From Cryptomeria japonica (taxonomy: Eukaryota; Streptophyta; Pinopsida; Cupressales; Cupressaceae), in contig NC_081415.1 of the NCBI RefSeq assembly GCF_030272615.1, forward strand, positions 623,657,740 to 623,721,739: a DNA stretch of 64,000 nucleotides, given 5' to 3'. Of this stretch, positions 48,201 to 61,500 are shown in pieces (position 1 is the stretch's first letter; each line of letters starts with the position of its first letter). A program made the position numbers and the translations under genes. Under the pieces are notes generated by a model that worked only from the letters and a program-made list of their open reading frames with translations, did no database searches and was not told where the DNA came from.

Positions 48201-49620
48201 TTTTTTATTTTTTTTAAATTATTATTTTCTAGACGTAAAGCACACCTCATTGATATGTACAGTGAATGATATTCTATCCCCATCAGCTACCAATAGGAAC
48301 CATAGGTTTGAAGCTAATATGATGTGCACTAGTTTCAAGCTAATATTATCAGGCGCACCATGGTTGAGATGGTCCAACTCCTAAGAGGACTGTATGAACC
48401 ACTGAGTACTGGTAAACCTATTAAAAATGGTGTTGATAGGGAATTAGCTAACTCAAATACAAGAGCCTTTAAAGCCAATCAGGGAGATGAATTGACTTTA
48501 TCTACCTTATCTAAGTTAGTTGTTCTTTGGAGCTACCAAAACTTATCTACTATATATATACATGAAAAGAATTTATCTACTATATATACTCATATTTCTT
48601 ATAAGTATATGCCAAATTGATAATCTCATATAAAGTGTCATCCTATGTCAATACATGACATATACCTTTGAATAACATGTATATATCTCATACTAAGTTG
48701 TCACTCGTTATTATATATTCAACATATATTCAAAGACGATAATCATGCATTCCAGACTACATAAATATCCTCTTTAATAAAATAAATCACATGTACAAGG
48801 TTATTGGGTTGATCAAGTACAACAGCAAAGTACAATAGGTAAAGATAGTACTAAAAATAATGTTACTAGCATCTTAAAAGAAAACATAAATGCATTATGA
48901 CCACCCACAAAACACTTGATATAAAATAGTTCCAACCTTTCTTTTGTTTAAGTAACTAGGGTATTTGAATTTAAATTTTGGTATAAAAAAATAAAATTTT
49001 AAAGGTTATCTCTCCGCCTGTATAGTTCAACATGCCCACATGTTTACTCCTAATTTTTTTTTAACTCATTTAGATATCTTATTTTCTAGCTATGAAATGG
49101 ATCTTGGGACCTATGGGTTATGGGCCCATAATATACTTAAGTGAAGTTAGCATAAACCATATCAATTATGTTCAATTACATCAATATCCACTTGGAGTGT
49201 TTAATATACATATCATCAATGATTACAATGCTTATTTCAATATACATTTGAATTGCAACTTGCAAGAATAGATGAAAGAGAAAGAGCATGTATTGAGGGA
49301 GGTGGAAGTGCTCTCTGAGGTGATCACGAATTGATTCCATCGGTCCCCAACGGTGGTTTTCAATGCCACCCGACCATGTGGAACCCTTAGGTCCACCCTA
49401 TCATTCTTGTGGAGATAGCTCCAAATAGTCAATCAAAGTATACAAGGGGGATGATAGGCTCACACATGCCATACATGATGCATACATGACACAAGTAATG
49501 GAACAATACAATGCAAGATCAATAGAGAAGGATGATACCAAGTCATGAATCCAAATAGGGTCACTACTTTAAAACTACACAAGGCATTAGATTCTAGAGT
49601 GCAGTGGAGGAAGTGTCATC
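48201..49620. other. Intergenic DNA, no clear gene
   Basis: Short open frames only. A TTATCTACTATATATA word is repeated at about 48545 and 48577. Confidence 0.45.
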
Positions 49621-49953
49621 GTATGTCTCTTCGAACAAGTCCCAACTCTCCATGTGCGAGCTTGCCTTTCATTGTATGTGCTCATGGGGATGCACCATAT
49701 GGAACCAAGCATCCTATCATATGGACGAGAATGACAATCACACAATCCCTATTCTACATGAGCGGGTATGTCTCTTTGTACAAGTCCCAATGCTCCATGT
49801 GCAGGCATGCCTTTCATCGTATGTGCTACATGGGGACGAACTAGATGGAACCAAGCATTCTCTCATGTGAACAAGAAAAATGATCACATAATCCTTGTGT
49901 GAGTGGGTATGCCTCTTCGCACAAGTCCCAATGCTCCATGTATGAGCATGCCT
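49621..49953. repeat. Minisatellite of about 142-145 bp units
   Basis: Units begin GTATGTCTCTTCGAACAAGT at 49621, with diverged starts at 49766 and 49908; the third is partial (about 46 bp). Shared words are ACAAGTCCCAA, CTCCATGTG and GGAACCAAGCAT. Open frames across it on both strands follow the repeat and carry no known motif. Confidence 0.85.
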
Positions 49954-51480
49954 TCCCAAAACACCCTTGGTGTTGTGATAGCCCTCAAGGTGTGCTCAAG
50001 GAACCAATTTTCTTGTTATTTGTTTTAACCCAAGTCTATTGTTATGTTATCACTTGATTACAAAACTCCCCAAACACGAATGCCAAGCGTACCACTTTTA
50101 GATGAGGGACATGAGTGGGAGCCACTCCCTAGTCTTAATCTAGGACTAAGCTCATGCCATATCTAAATGCAAGACATCTCAAATATATCAAATTGTCTCA
50201 ATTGCAAAATGCTATTTTCATACATAAGCAAGACACACTCAATTGGGCACAACACCAAGAGAACGGATCCCAATTGATCCCTTATCAAAATTCACATATA
50301 TGTTATCATGATTCCATAATAGAATATCATCTTAAAATCATCAAATACCACTTTTCAATAATTCCAAAGTTTGAACCAAAAACCAGTCATGAGGCCAATT
50401 ACCATTGTTGAATGAATGAATGAAAGATTTTAATGACGTCCACGAGACTAAATAGTCTATGGGACCAAGACAAACACCCTTAACTGATGGACCTCATTAA
50501 CCCTAAAATTTCAAAGTGCATAAAATGAAAATGCAAGATTAGCCTTTTGATTCTAATCAACTCAACAATACAATACTCCCTCGATTTATCATTTCAACAT
50601 CCCAATTAGAATTGAACAACATAGCCTCATATTTACTTGTAAATTCCAAATTTGGTTCATACAAATCATATAATCATCCAAATGGAGAGATTTAAATTGG
50701 AAGAATACTTTAATTCACTCAAAAATTCATTTGCAACAAACTAAAATCAATTCAATTGAAAAACAAAGGAGGAATTTGAGTCCCTACCTCAAACTTGACC
50801 AAATCTTCAAATTGACAATGTAATTGAACATAATTGAGATGAGACATGGGTTTATTAAGTGAAGTTACCCATAAACTATTTACAATTGTTTGAATTATTT
50901 TAGCATAAACCACAATGAATCTACACCTCTAGTCCAAAGTAATCTAGCGAGGCATGCTATCTAAAATCCAAAATCATGAGTATTGGATCCAACACTATAG
51001 CACAAAAATTCGATTATAGCAATCTGTTATACATAATATATCAAAGCAATTTGCAACCATATCTATTTAAGAACGGTTCAACATATAAACTCTTATCTTT
51101 CTTTTTTTTGGTAGGCATTATCAGCTATAATGAATATATAATATTGTAAAGAAGTCTTTATTGTTCATTATATAAATGGGGATATGTATAATATGGTATC
51201 ATTATATATATTTAATTGTAATAGATAAGATTTGAAAAATATGTTTTATGTTTATATGTATTTTTTCAAATAATTGATCCTTTGTCATTGAAATATAAGG
51301 ATATATACCACTTTATTACTATTCAAAATTACTCACTGAGAATTAAAACAAAATAAATCTAGGATATGGAACAAAATTTTCTTAAGGTTTGACAATGGAT
51401 GTATCCCTCAAATCAATCACAAAATTAACTATATAGATCAATATTTTACTTGAAATCACATAGAGAAAGCTTATTGATTG
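49954..51480. other. AT-rich intergenic DNA, no gene seen
   Basis: No coding motif. A CACTATAGCACAAAAATT sequence at about 50993 starts like a CACTA terminus but has no confirmed partner. Confidence 0.4.
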
Positions 51481-51960
51481 ACTATGAACATGTTACCTTA
51501 GGATGAGCTTAGATATGAATTTGGAGTTATCAAAGCAATGTTAACATGTATCAGACATCTGGGATAGCAGCATAGAGAAAATGGAATATAGGATAGGTGA
51601 GAGTGAAGTGCCTTGGATGGAATGTTGGAAGAGATGTGTGGGACCCCTGCACACCCCATAGAAGCATTTAGAAGCCATAAAAAAGTGCCATAGACCAAAT
51701 ATTAATGACTGTCCTAAGGGTACCAATTGTGACAATCACAAGTTTACTAGTGATACTGCCTACTCAAACAAGATGTGTATGGAAAACCCACTAGGTGTGT
51801 ATATGTAATGGTAATGATGTCCTAAGAGTATCCCTTACACCAGTATGCACAAACCTTGGTGTCACAATGGTGTTGGTGTGGCCTTGGGCCAATGGTGGTT
51901 GACTATTACAATTAGGACAATGATCTCAAACATAATTTACAATGTTTGTAACTCTAATGT
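51481..51960. repeat. Possible left subterminal region of the CACTA element
   Basis: It contains GACTGTCCTAAGGGTA and TTACTAGTGATA (51703-51755). The same words occur in inverted orientation at about 63835-63880, beyond the transposase genes. A second related GATGTCCTAAGAGTAT follows at 51818. Inverted subterminal repeats are a CACTA hallmark, but the termini themselves were not confirmed. Confidence 0.4.
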
Positions 51961-53340
51961 CCCAATCTACTTGTATATATTTTCACAAAACAATTAACAA
52001 CCCAACCATAGCTATTAATAAGATTTCCCCATTAAATGCATGCAAAACGTATCATCATTGATAGGATAACTAACTTGCATTTACTAAGAGACCTCAATGA
52101 GTGGAGTTTCATGCTGAAAATAGTACTTGCAATAAAGATATTGAAATCAATGAGACATTATGCATTCAAAATCCACAAGGAAGATCTAATATCTATGAAT
52201 GAAATTATAAATCAATCTAAGTTACATGTTTGATATCTTATATCAAGGCAACATAAAATGTATATATGCACTCAACATACCTCTTTGCTTGTTTATTTGA
52301 GAATGTTGCTAGGAATTAATAGGTGAATGATATATTGATCTACACATGAATCACTTGTACTTTCCCCATACTTTCATCCCTTGGTCAAGGCCATGTACCC
52401 CTTAGCACTTGAATATTGTTTCCACCCTCATGATTACTTGAAGTCCATGCTCAAATCACACTAAATGACAATAGTTAGTAGAAAATAGTGACCATAGCCA
52501 AGGAATCCCAAATTTACTCATACTCAACATAATAAGAAATAACTAAATCATTTGGACCATTATTCATAACATAACCTCTTTTTCACATCATGGAAGGCCT
52601 AAATTACAAGGATGACGCTTCTTCGAAGGAGCCATTATTCAAAGCCACCAAAATTTTAACAAGAGTAGAAGCTATTAGGCTCATACAATTTTAGGAAATA
52701 TAAAGAGTTGAATCTGAAGCGAGATCATGAAGCATACAATCGAGAGGTATTCATGGAATAGACATCTGAAAACATCTCATTCATGAAGTAACAAAATGCT
52801 AAAGAAAATGACAAGTAATAAAAAAAACTTACAAGGATGAGGCATATTCATAACTTTTGTAGTCCCGCCATGGATATCAACACTAGAAGCAACTCATATT
52901 GTTAGTGTACTTACAAGACAATATGGGAGTTCATTATACCCAGCAACTTGTGGTGTTTGTGTTTGTGTTGGCTCTATTGGACCTTGCAATTAAGATTCAT
53001 TATACATTATTCAATAAGATTAACTGTGCAAAATAATGAAATATTGAAAAGTGTGTTATCTTGTTGAGCTTCACTTGGTTTCGAGAATAATTTAATATTC
53101 TCTACTTAAAAGGGCCAACCACATGAAGGTGGAAGCTCATTTGGCCCCTCCCCCCCGACTAACATCACTCTAAATTCCCTGTTAACATCTTATAACATTC
53201 ATTCATTCTTTTTTTCTACCATTAATAAAATATAACATTTATTCATAAATATCACATAATGTTCAATAACACATAACATTGATTAACATTAATTAATGCG
53301 CAACATTCATCAATATTAATTAACACATATCATCCATAAC
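51961..53340. other. Non-coding segment between CACTA flank and second gene
   Basis: AT-rich, no coding exon recognised. Around 53210-53390 there are many ATTAACAC/CATAACAT words. Confidence 0.4.
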
Positions 53341-56300
53341 CATTAATTAGCACATAATTACATTCACTAACACATAAAAATCAGTCATTATGAAATAAGG
53401 TAGATTACAATCATTTCTTCTTCTTTTTTTCTTTGAAGCTATGAAAAGACTAAGTGGAACATCGGTTTCTTCATCATTTCCCCCCTCTGTAGTTGTTCTA
53501 TCCTCTACTCGTGATCTTGATGTATACCTAGTCTTATATTGAGGATGAGGACACTGAAGCGAAGGGGGGTCCTATAAAATAACAAAGAAATGTGTTAAAT
53601 TCAAAACATTTTTTATTATTGTTACAAGTATTTCATTAATTTAGAGAACATAATTGTTGTGCTCTTTACCTGATGGGGCCACATCACTTTGTCTAGCCTC
53701 AACCTCAACAGGTTGAACACCCTCTAGATCATCTGGAGTTGAAATACTAAAGGTTACATTAATGCTGAACACCAATTGTAATTATATTTGTTTAAAGGAA
53801 TAACAGTGGTCCTCTTTGCCTGAGTGGGGAACATCATGTTCTTGATGTTGTGTACCCAGATCATGCTCCACTTGGTCACCACCGACTACATGCTCTAAAA
53901 TATTAACAAAAAAGGTTACATTAATTACTACTCTAATTGCAAATTAAGATGTTTAATTGTATTAATAACTACATAAATAAATTTAAATAGCAAATGAATA
54001 CCTCCACTATTGGGATGCACATCTAGACCTTCATGTGCAGGTGGTGTTTCACGATTAGCAGACTGCAAATTCCAATGTCATGCACATTGTTATCATTGCT
54101 TGCTTATTTAAAACAAATATAGTCACTTAATTTTGGAACTCAATATCAATTAGATTATTGGTAAAGTATTCAGTTTGAAACAATTTCCATTTAGCATATT
54201 TACCTGTGTGACGAATGCACTCGAATATTGTGTATGCCCACTCAATTCTCGTAGCTGATCAACCGTGACTGAATAGCCTTGTTGGTAGGCAATTCTCTTG
54301 TCATCTTCTATGGGTGCTCTATTGAATTTAGAGCCCTGCATTTTTTCTTGGTATCATGAATTTTGCTTGCATTATTTGATAAAAAAAAATCATTTGCAAT
54401 TTATTAATATTTTGATGCAATATTTCGTTTACATGAGATACTTACAATTCGTGCAAAAGGTTTCATATAACCACCAGAGCCAAGTTTGTGTTCCCCGTGC
54501 TTTTCTTGTCTTGCCTTCATTGCCTTTGACATGTCACTCAGTCTATAAAAAGTTTGAAATATGTAAGATTATATAAATATAAAGAGTAATTAATTAGTAC
54601 ATAATTACATTCTTAATAGTATCCTGTACCTTCTGCTGGCATCTTGGTGGTGTATTTCCTTTTTTCCTTTCAATTCTCTCCTTGGCATCCAAAATCAGGT
54701 CCTTCCACTCCCTCTCTGGAATCATGGGGGAATGCTCGTACTTTAGGTTCCTCTCTAAATGGGTCCTGTATTGGTCCCTCAGATAATTTAGATACATGCA
54801 AGCTTTTTCAAGGAGCTTGGTTTTGTCAAAGGTGTCATTTCTAAACCATTCAACCATTTGGTTTGTCAATTCATCTTTTAACCTTTTTTCTTGGTCATTC
54901 CTCCTTTTAAAGCAAAAACAAACCTGTTAGATTCAGAAATGAACAGAAGCTACATTTATTATTGTTCAAGAAATGGATCAAAGGAAAACTATTCTAGCAA
55001 TGATATGTAATCAAAATAGTGGATTAGGGTTAGTTCACATATGATGTACCACCTTTTATGTATGGTAAGCCCAAATATCCACAATGCAATGTGACTAAGA
55101 TGTTTATAGAAAATATCATTTCCTGCAAAACATTCATGGGATCATTAGTCCAAAATGAGTGATCATAAAGTAAATTACAATTAAACTATATATAATAATA
55201 ATTTTCAAGTAACTGGAACCTTTTGTATCTTTAAGGGAATCATTTCTTCATCACTCACCACCAATGTGGCCTGCAACATTCCCATACTAGCAATACAAGA
55301 AGATTCAAGAAATGATGGTATGTTATCAACAAATATCATTTCTTGCAAAACATTCATGGGATCATTAGTCCAAAAAGAGTGATCATAAAGTAAATTACAA
55401 TTAGACTATATATAATAATAATTTTAAATTACCTGGAACCTTTTGTATCTTTAAGGGAATCCACTATGAAATGCCCACAAGAAAGAACGCTTGAAGGGAA
55501 ATAAACACATAACAGAAGATAGAGCAAAAGAGGGATCTACCAACGGTGGGTGGGGCAATATGACGTGCAATAGAGGATGTCTGCATGCTACGTGTTGCCG
55601 ACATTGCAGTCGGCAATGAAAGTGGGTCTTACCTCTGATGAGGCAGTGGCGACATTTGCACAGGAACATTGACAACACCTAAAGAGTAATAAATTAAATG
55701 TATGAAAAGTGCAAGAATTGTAAACAACAATGAACCTTTATTTTGGAGATTGACAGTATCAAGTATGATGTGTTCTGGGTACTCAAAGTGATAAGCCAAG
55801 GAAGCGACAATACAAGAAAATCGTCATCACCCAACACCCTGTTCATGGCAATGACTTTCATGAGGGCGGATAAATTGTTGTAAAAACATGTACATATTTT
55901 AGTTAATGACATAAAAGAGAATAAAATATAAACCATTATTAAACTTTTGTTATAATTAAAGCTTTCATTACTGCTTACTTGCAATTTTTCTACTGTCTGA
56001 ATCAATACTTGAACCCTCTCTCGTATCTCATCAGTCATAGGATGCATGACTACCAAAGCAACAATATCTTTAGTGATATTTATAAGAGGATTTTTTATGA
56101 ATTCCATAGGGTGTGTGGAATTTTTAGGGTCATCATCGCTTAATCCTATTGAGTCCACATCCCTAGAGAGGTGCTCAGGTACTATAGCTTGCTTTCCCTT
56201 TCCCCGAACATTCGTCTGTGTCAAGAATACCATTAACAATTATAAAATTAGTCTAAATCACTAAAAAAAAGAACATAATAATGTAACAGTTTGCTTCTAT

Positions 56301-57760
56301 CTAATTTGTACAATTACAATGAGATTTGCCTATTTGGTAGAAGTGTCACGACCTACATCCCTGTCTGCGATATGTGATGGATCCATGTCACCCTGTGACA
56401 AAGAAAAAATATAAAAAATGTTAGTGAAATTAAACCAATAGACTTAGCAAAAAAACTTCATAATAAAATGGTATATTAGATTCATTAATTACAGGTTGGT
56501 TAATTTAAATGGTATATAGTACATACCACCCCCATGATATTGACTTTGTTTATATCTATACAATTCAAACTGTAATCGATTAGAAGCTCTTCGCTTGCAC
56601 TTATTGATTTTATCACACATACGAATACATGATTTCCCTTGTGTGCCTCAAATATGCAATTGGGTTGTTTATTAGTTGACCTAGGTCGCGTACTATTTAT
56701 AAAACCTACAATATTCCCTATTGCTTTTGGCCGACCATAAATGTATACACCCACTCATTTACTTTGATCATTATCTTTCTATTGTATATAATTTGCTGAC
56801 AGTGCATACCTACGTATACTTTTTTATATTGAACAATCTGCATCCAATTATTGTAATTGTAACAAGGTCCGACAAACTCCATCAATTCAGCAACTTTGTT
56901 GTAACAGACCTTTATGTTGTCCATGGAAAATAAGCCGAAACCATGTAACGACGAACGTGCTATGCGATATATCCTATCGTTAACACAAAAATCGATGTTT
57001 ATTGGAGGAATTTCCTTGGGCACCCATTGTTTCTATAGATTTTTGTACCTTAGTGGCACCTCGATGTCGCCTTTGGTCTCATCATCATAAGAACATGACC
57101 CCCTTGAGCAAGGAAAAATTTCATGCATTTATTGAATTTTCTTCTAATCTTTTGACCTCTTGTTGATCTCCCTATTGTATACCTACTACATGTCTCACTT
57201 CCATTTCCTATTCCTGTATTTCCCTCACTCGACAAAGATAGGTCTAACAAATACCTATTTGGGGGTACCTGCACTCCATGAAATGAGAGATTTTTTTTGC
57301 AAATGAGGGTAATGTTGATGAAGAAGTCGGCCCTAAAGTTGATTTTGGGATTAAAATTTGAATAAGTCCAACTGGGGCCTCAAGTGTTGATAACTATATT
57401 AGATTTGCTACTAATGTCGAGGTTTGAAAAATTGAGGAAGTTTGTTTTCCAAGTAATTTTTAAAAAATAAACTATTTCTATAGGGTGTATTGACTAGTTA
57501 TACCTGGCTGTCCATGAGACTGTGCAGGATCCTCGTCAAAGGGGTTCAAGTTCCTACACATGTAATTCAATTATCTTATGTTAGCTAAAAATTACATAGT
57601 ACACAACATGAACAACATGAACTTTGCAGACAAAAAGAGTATTAAATAATAAAAAGATATCATCAAAATCATTGTAAATTTTTTAATTCCTTACCTCTAC
57701 TTTATGTAGACTATGTAGGATCCTCAACTAAAGGGTTGATGATGTCTGTAGTCAATTACC
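53341..57760 (-). pseudogene. CACTA second gene: SET-like domain plus Ptta/En/Spm-type region
   Basis: A multi-exon series on the - strand with plausible GT-AG junctions. Early exons (about 57760-57503) read NPLVEDP and NPFDEDPAQSHGQ. The exon from 57270 leads, after a frameshift near 57070, into a SET-like domain at about 56990-56560: HGFGLF near 56940, a Phe-Val-Gly version of the YxG site, NKQPNC near 56670 and EELLIDY near 56590. A second shift lies near 56740. Later exons include one at about 56221-55982 and one at 54869-54620 resembling plant Ptta/En/Spm transposase (YLNYLRDQYRTHLERN, then HSPMIPEREWKDLI). A short one at 54540-54447 reads KAMKARQEKHGEHKLGSGGY. A basic KKKRRR tail ends near 53400. 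SET proteins methylate lysines; here activity is doubtful. It could be two genes. Confidence 0.6.
55110..55456. repeat. Local duplication of an intronic segment
   Basis: About 127 bp (AAATATCATTTC to CTTTTGTATCTTTAAGGGAAT) is present at 55110-55236 and again at 55330-55456 with few differences. The 220-bp spacing suggests a tandem duplication with later divergence of the spacer. Confidence 0.85.
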
Positions 57761-57951
57761 TATTTCCACCAAGGGTGACAACATCACACAAAATATATAC
57801 ATGAAATCAACACCATCAATTGAGCATCATAAGCATTACTACATTTGTAAGTTGATAAACAATAAATACATATGTATCATAAGCATCATAAGCATCACAT
57901 GATGTATCATCATATATGTAATTGAGCATCATAATTAGCATCACATATGTG

Positions 57952-58175
57952 TCATCATAAACATGTAATCCATCACATATGTATCATAAATCACCATCTA
58001 TCACATAGGTAATAAACAATCCACATTCTATAAATAAACACAAAGTTCAAAAAATGTCACATGTATCATCATAAACATGTAATCCATCACATATGTATTT
58101 TAAATAAACATCCATCACATAGCTAATAAAAAATCCAAATTCTATAAATAAACACAAAGTTTTAAAAATGTCACA
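57952..58175. repeat. Tandem duplication of a 114-bp unit
   Basis: Two units starting TCATCATAAACATGTAATCC at 57952 and 58066. Both contain TCTATAAATAAACACAAAGTT. It lies in the spacer between the two CACTA genes, within a TATCATCATA-rich stretch. Confidence 0.85.
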
Positions 58176-58341
58176 TAAATAGTCACTCTCCCTATCTCCA
58201 TCTCCATATTAAAAGGTGCATCATGAATTAATTATGTAATGGCATTAAATTTCAAAACATAATGAATTAATTATGTAAAAACATTTCTATCAAGAAATCA
58301 ATATTAAATAGATAATATACTTATCACATACCTCATACATT

Positions 58342-58496
58342 TCATTCATCATCATGAACATGATCATGATCATCATGATCATCATGATCATCATGACCTC
58401 CACCACCACCATCATCGTCTTCTCCATTGTCATCACCATCATCACCATCACCATCACCATCACCATCACCATCACCGTCACCACCATCACCATCAC

Positions 58497-58557
<61 letters not shown>

Positions 58558-61500
58558 TTCTTCATCATCATCATCGATAAAATGTCGATCATGATCACCA
58601 TCTATTTCATCTTCTACTTCTTCAGTATCTTCTTCTTCCATCACATTATACTTTATCGGCCTTCCTCTTGGATCACGTCTAACAACAAATGACCAACCTG
58701 GTTTATGTGGAACCTCTGAGTAAAATACTTGCTCACATTGGCTTGGAAGAACATAGGGCTTATCCCCAACTGGTTCAAATGACCTTGTATTAACCATTGT
58801 AAAATCATTATCATGTTCAATAACAGTTCTATCAGGATCATTTTTATTCAATCGTAGCTTGTACAATTTGACGATGAACAAAACTAATTTGAAGGAATTA
58901 AAGTCACACTCAAGTATATCATCCAAAATGCCATAGTATCAATTTTGAGACTGTTGAGGATGTATGTCATTTCTCGATGAAATATTTGTCACCTCAAAGA
59001 CTGCAGTGATGCCAGAATCACAAGTTTTCTTTGTGTCATCCAACTTTTTTATGCAAAATTTATGACCATTGCAACACATAGCGTTGTGGTGTTTGACCTA
59101 CGATATGTCAAACATGTAGAATTTATTGCATTGTGAGTTGATAAACATATGGGTGATTAATAAATTTATACATACCCGTTTATCTCTTAAACCATATGCT
59201 AAATCAATTTCGCTTTGCGTAACATTGGAATCTCCATTACGATGAGCTTCTTTAACCAATGAAGCCACACCTTCCCATGTTAATATGCATCTAGAATGTT
59301 GACAACTTTCAATCCATACTATCATCCAATCAAGATTGTTTGCAATATACAAATGTAGTGCATCCCACTCTCAACCAACTGTACAAAAAATAAATAGACG
59401 TCTTACAACTAATTTATTTTGAAGATTAAGAATTAATTAACTACAGTAACATCTTATAATTACCTCTCACTTTCCTCAATCTACCTTTCCCTGTCAAGTA
59501 CTCCCCTTCAAATTTGTTAATGGGGTTGGGATCCCAAATGCGATCCACCTGGATCTTTGCTACAAACTTAGGAAGATATTCAGAAATGTACACCATAGTC
59601 TGGTATACCATATATCCCTTCACCATAGAACCCTCAGGATGTGCTCTTTGTCGAACCAAAGCCTTCAAAAATTTCAAGTGTCTCTCAACCATCCACATTG
59701 ACCTAGTGTGTACAAGTCCAGACAATTCAATCTCCTCAACTTGGTGTATGAGGTAGTGTTCTTGTGCATTGAAAAAAGTTGGAGGTAGACACTTTTGCAT
59801 TTCACACATTATATGAGGAATTTTTCTCTTCCAATATTTTATATCTTCTTTATGGATTTCTTTACATGAAAACCACCTACAAGATAGTCAAGATGAAAAA
59901 AAATATATTGCATAATAAGTAAAACAAATCACAAATATAATATCTATACAACGAACTGAACAAATATCACTACTTACCTCATGTATTTTCCAAGATCATA
60001 TATGACTTGCTTGACATTTTTGTCGAAGTCATTTGGGAAAGATAGAGGTAGAACATACTGCAACAATTCTAAAATTATCTTTTAATTTTTTTCTAACATA
60101 ATACAATGAAAAGTACATGTACGCGCAATACTTAAATACATAGTAAAAATTGAAGAATGTGAATTACCTCAATGAAGGTATGCCAATCATGCATTTTCAT
60201 CCCTGGCCCAAATTCACTTTTCTTTGATATGAAATTGTTTATGTTTGCAGCAAATCCTGTGGGAAATCAAATTTTTCGTATGACTTCTTTTATAGCATTG
60301 CTTTGCTGGTTCGTTAATAGCCAAGGAAGCTCACTTATATTAATCTGGTCTCCATGGTTATTTGATTGAATGACATTTATCATTGCATGATTGGAATCCT
60401 AAATGTCACTACATATTTTGACAATTTTTTCTTTGTCACGCCTTCCATCCAATATTTTCCATAATGTCTTTGTTATATTCTTTCCAATATGCATTGTTAT
60501 CAAACAAATGAACAATTTGTAACTGCTCGTAGTAGGGCAACCTACTAAATTGTTGGGGATAACTTTTTAGTCCCTTAGGAAGGTGGTCATTTATGCCTTC
60601 ATGACCTTTACGATCATCAATCACATCATCAGTAAACAAAACAAAATAGAAAAGATGTTCTATGACATAAACCACTAGACGGAATGGCATTACCTTGATG
60701 ACTAATTCTATGATATTCCAAATTCCATACATGAGGTGTCATTCTTCATGGCTTTGATGTATTCTCTTCTTTCCCATTGAAAAGATGGTTTTCAGTATTT
60801 CAACTTATGATTTTTGTGGAGAAAGAGCCTATACTCATCAAACATCATCTTTCCTAAACTTTTTGAATGATGAGATTTCATCTTTGGACCACAAACTGGA
60901 CATGCAAATTTTCCCTTTGTTTGAAGACCTACAAGATAATGTATAATTGGATTAAATATGATAATTTTTTGAATTATAATGTTCATGCACAACTTAAAAA
61001 CTCTAACATACCACAAAAATGTGTTAGCCCTGGGGCATCGTGTATTGTCCATAGAAGCATCGCATGGAATTGAAATTGTCTTTGTCTTATTGGTCTAGAG
61101 ACATCATACATAGTGACACCATTCCATAACTCCAGCAACTCGTCAATAAGAGGCTCGATATATACATTCATATCTTTCACTTGGTACTTACCTAATCGAA
61201 TGAATAAAAACATTACATAATTATTATGAGCATTTTACTGCAATATTTATAATTAAATGTAGACAACTATATTTAAATGATAAAATACCTGGAACAATCA
61301 TTGCCAACATTCTGTGCTCCCTCTTTATTGACATCCATGGAGGAATATTATTGTTGATAACAAAAACATGCCACATTGAGTAAACAGATTTCATCTCTCC
61401 AAATGGATTGACACCGTCCGCTGCCAATGAAAGCCTGAGATTATGAGGTTCTTCTTTAAAGTGTGGTCACATTTCCTCTATGTCCATAAATGTTGAACCA

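Noticed and set aside
49545-49959. Cys/His-containing frames that look faintly like zinc-binding proteins
   Set aside because: The Cys and His codons come from the repeated minisatellite unit (CATGTG and TGCATG words) and the frames do not keep a fixed spacing.
58290-58692. Poly-Met and Ile/Thr-rich frames over the ATC repeat
   Set aside because: They are other-frame readings of the trinucleotide repeat that encodes poly-Asp in the transposase.
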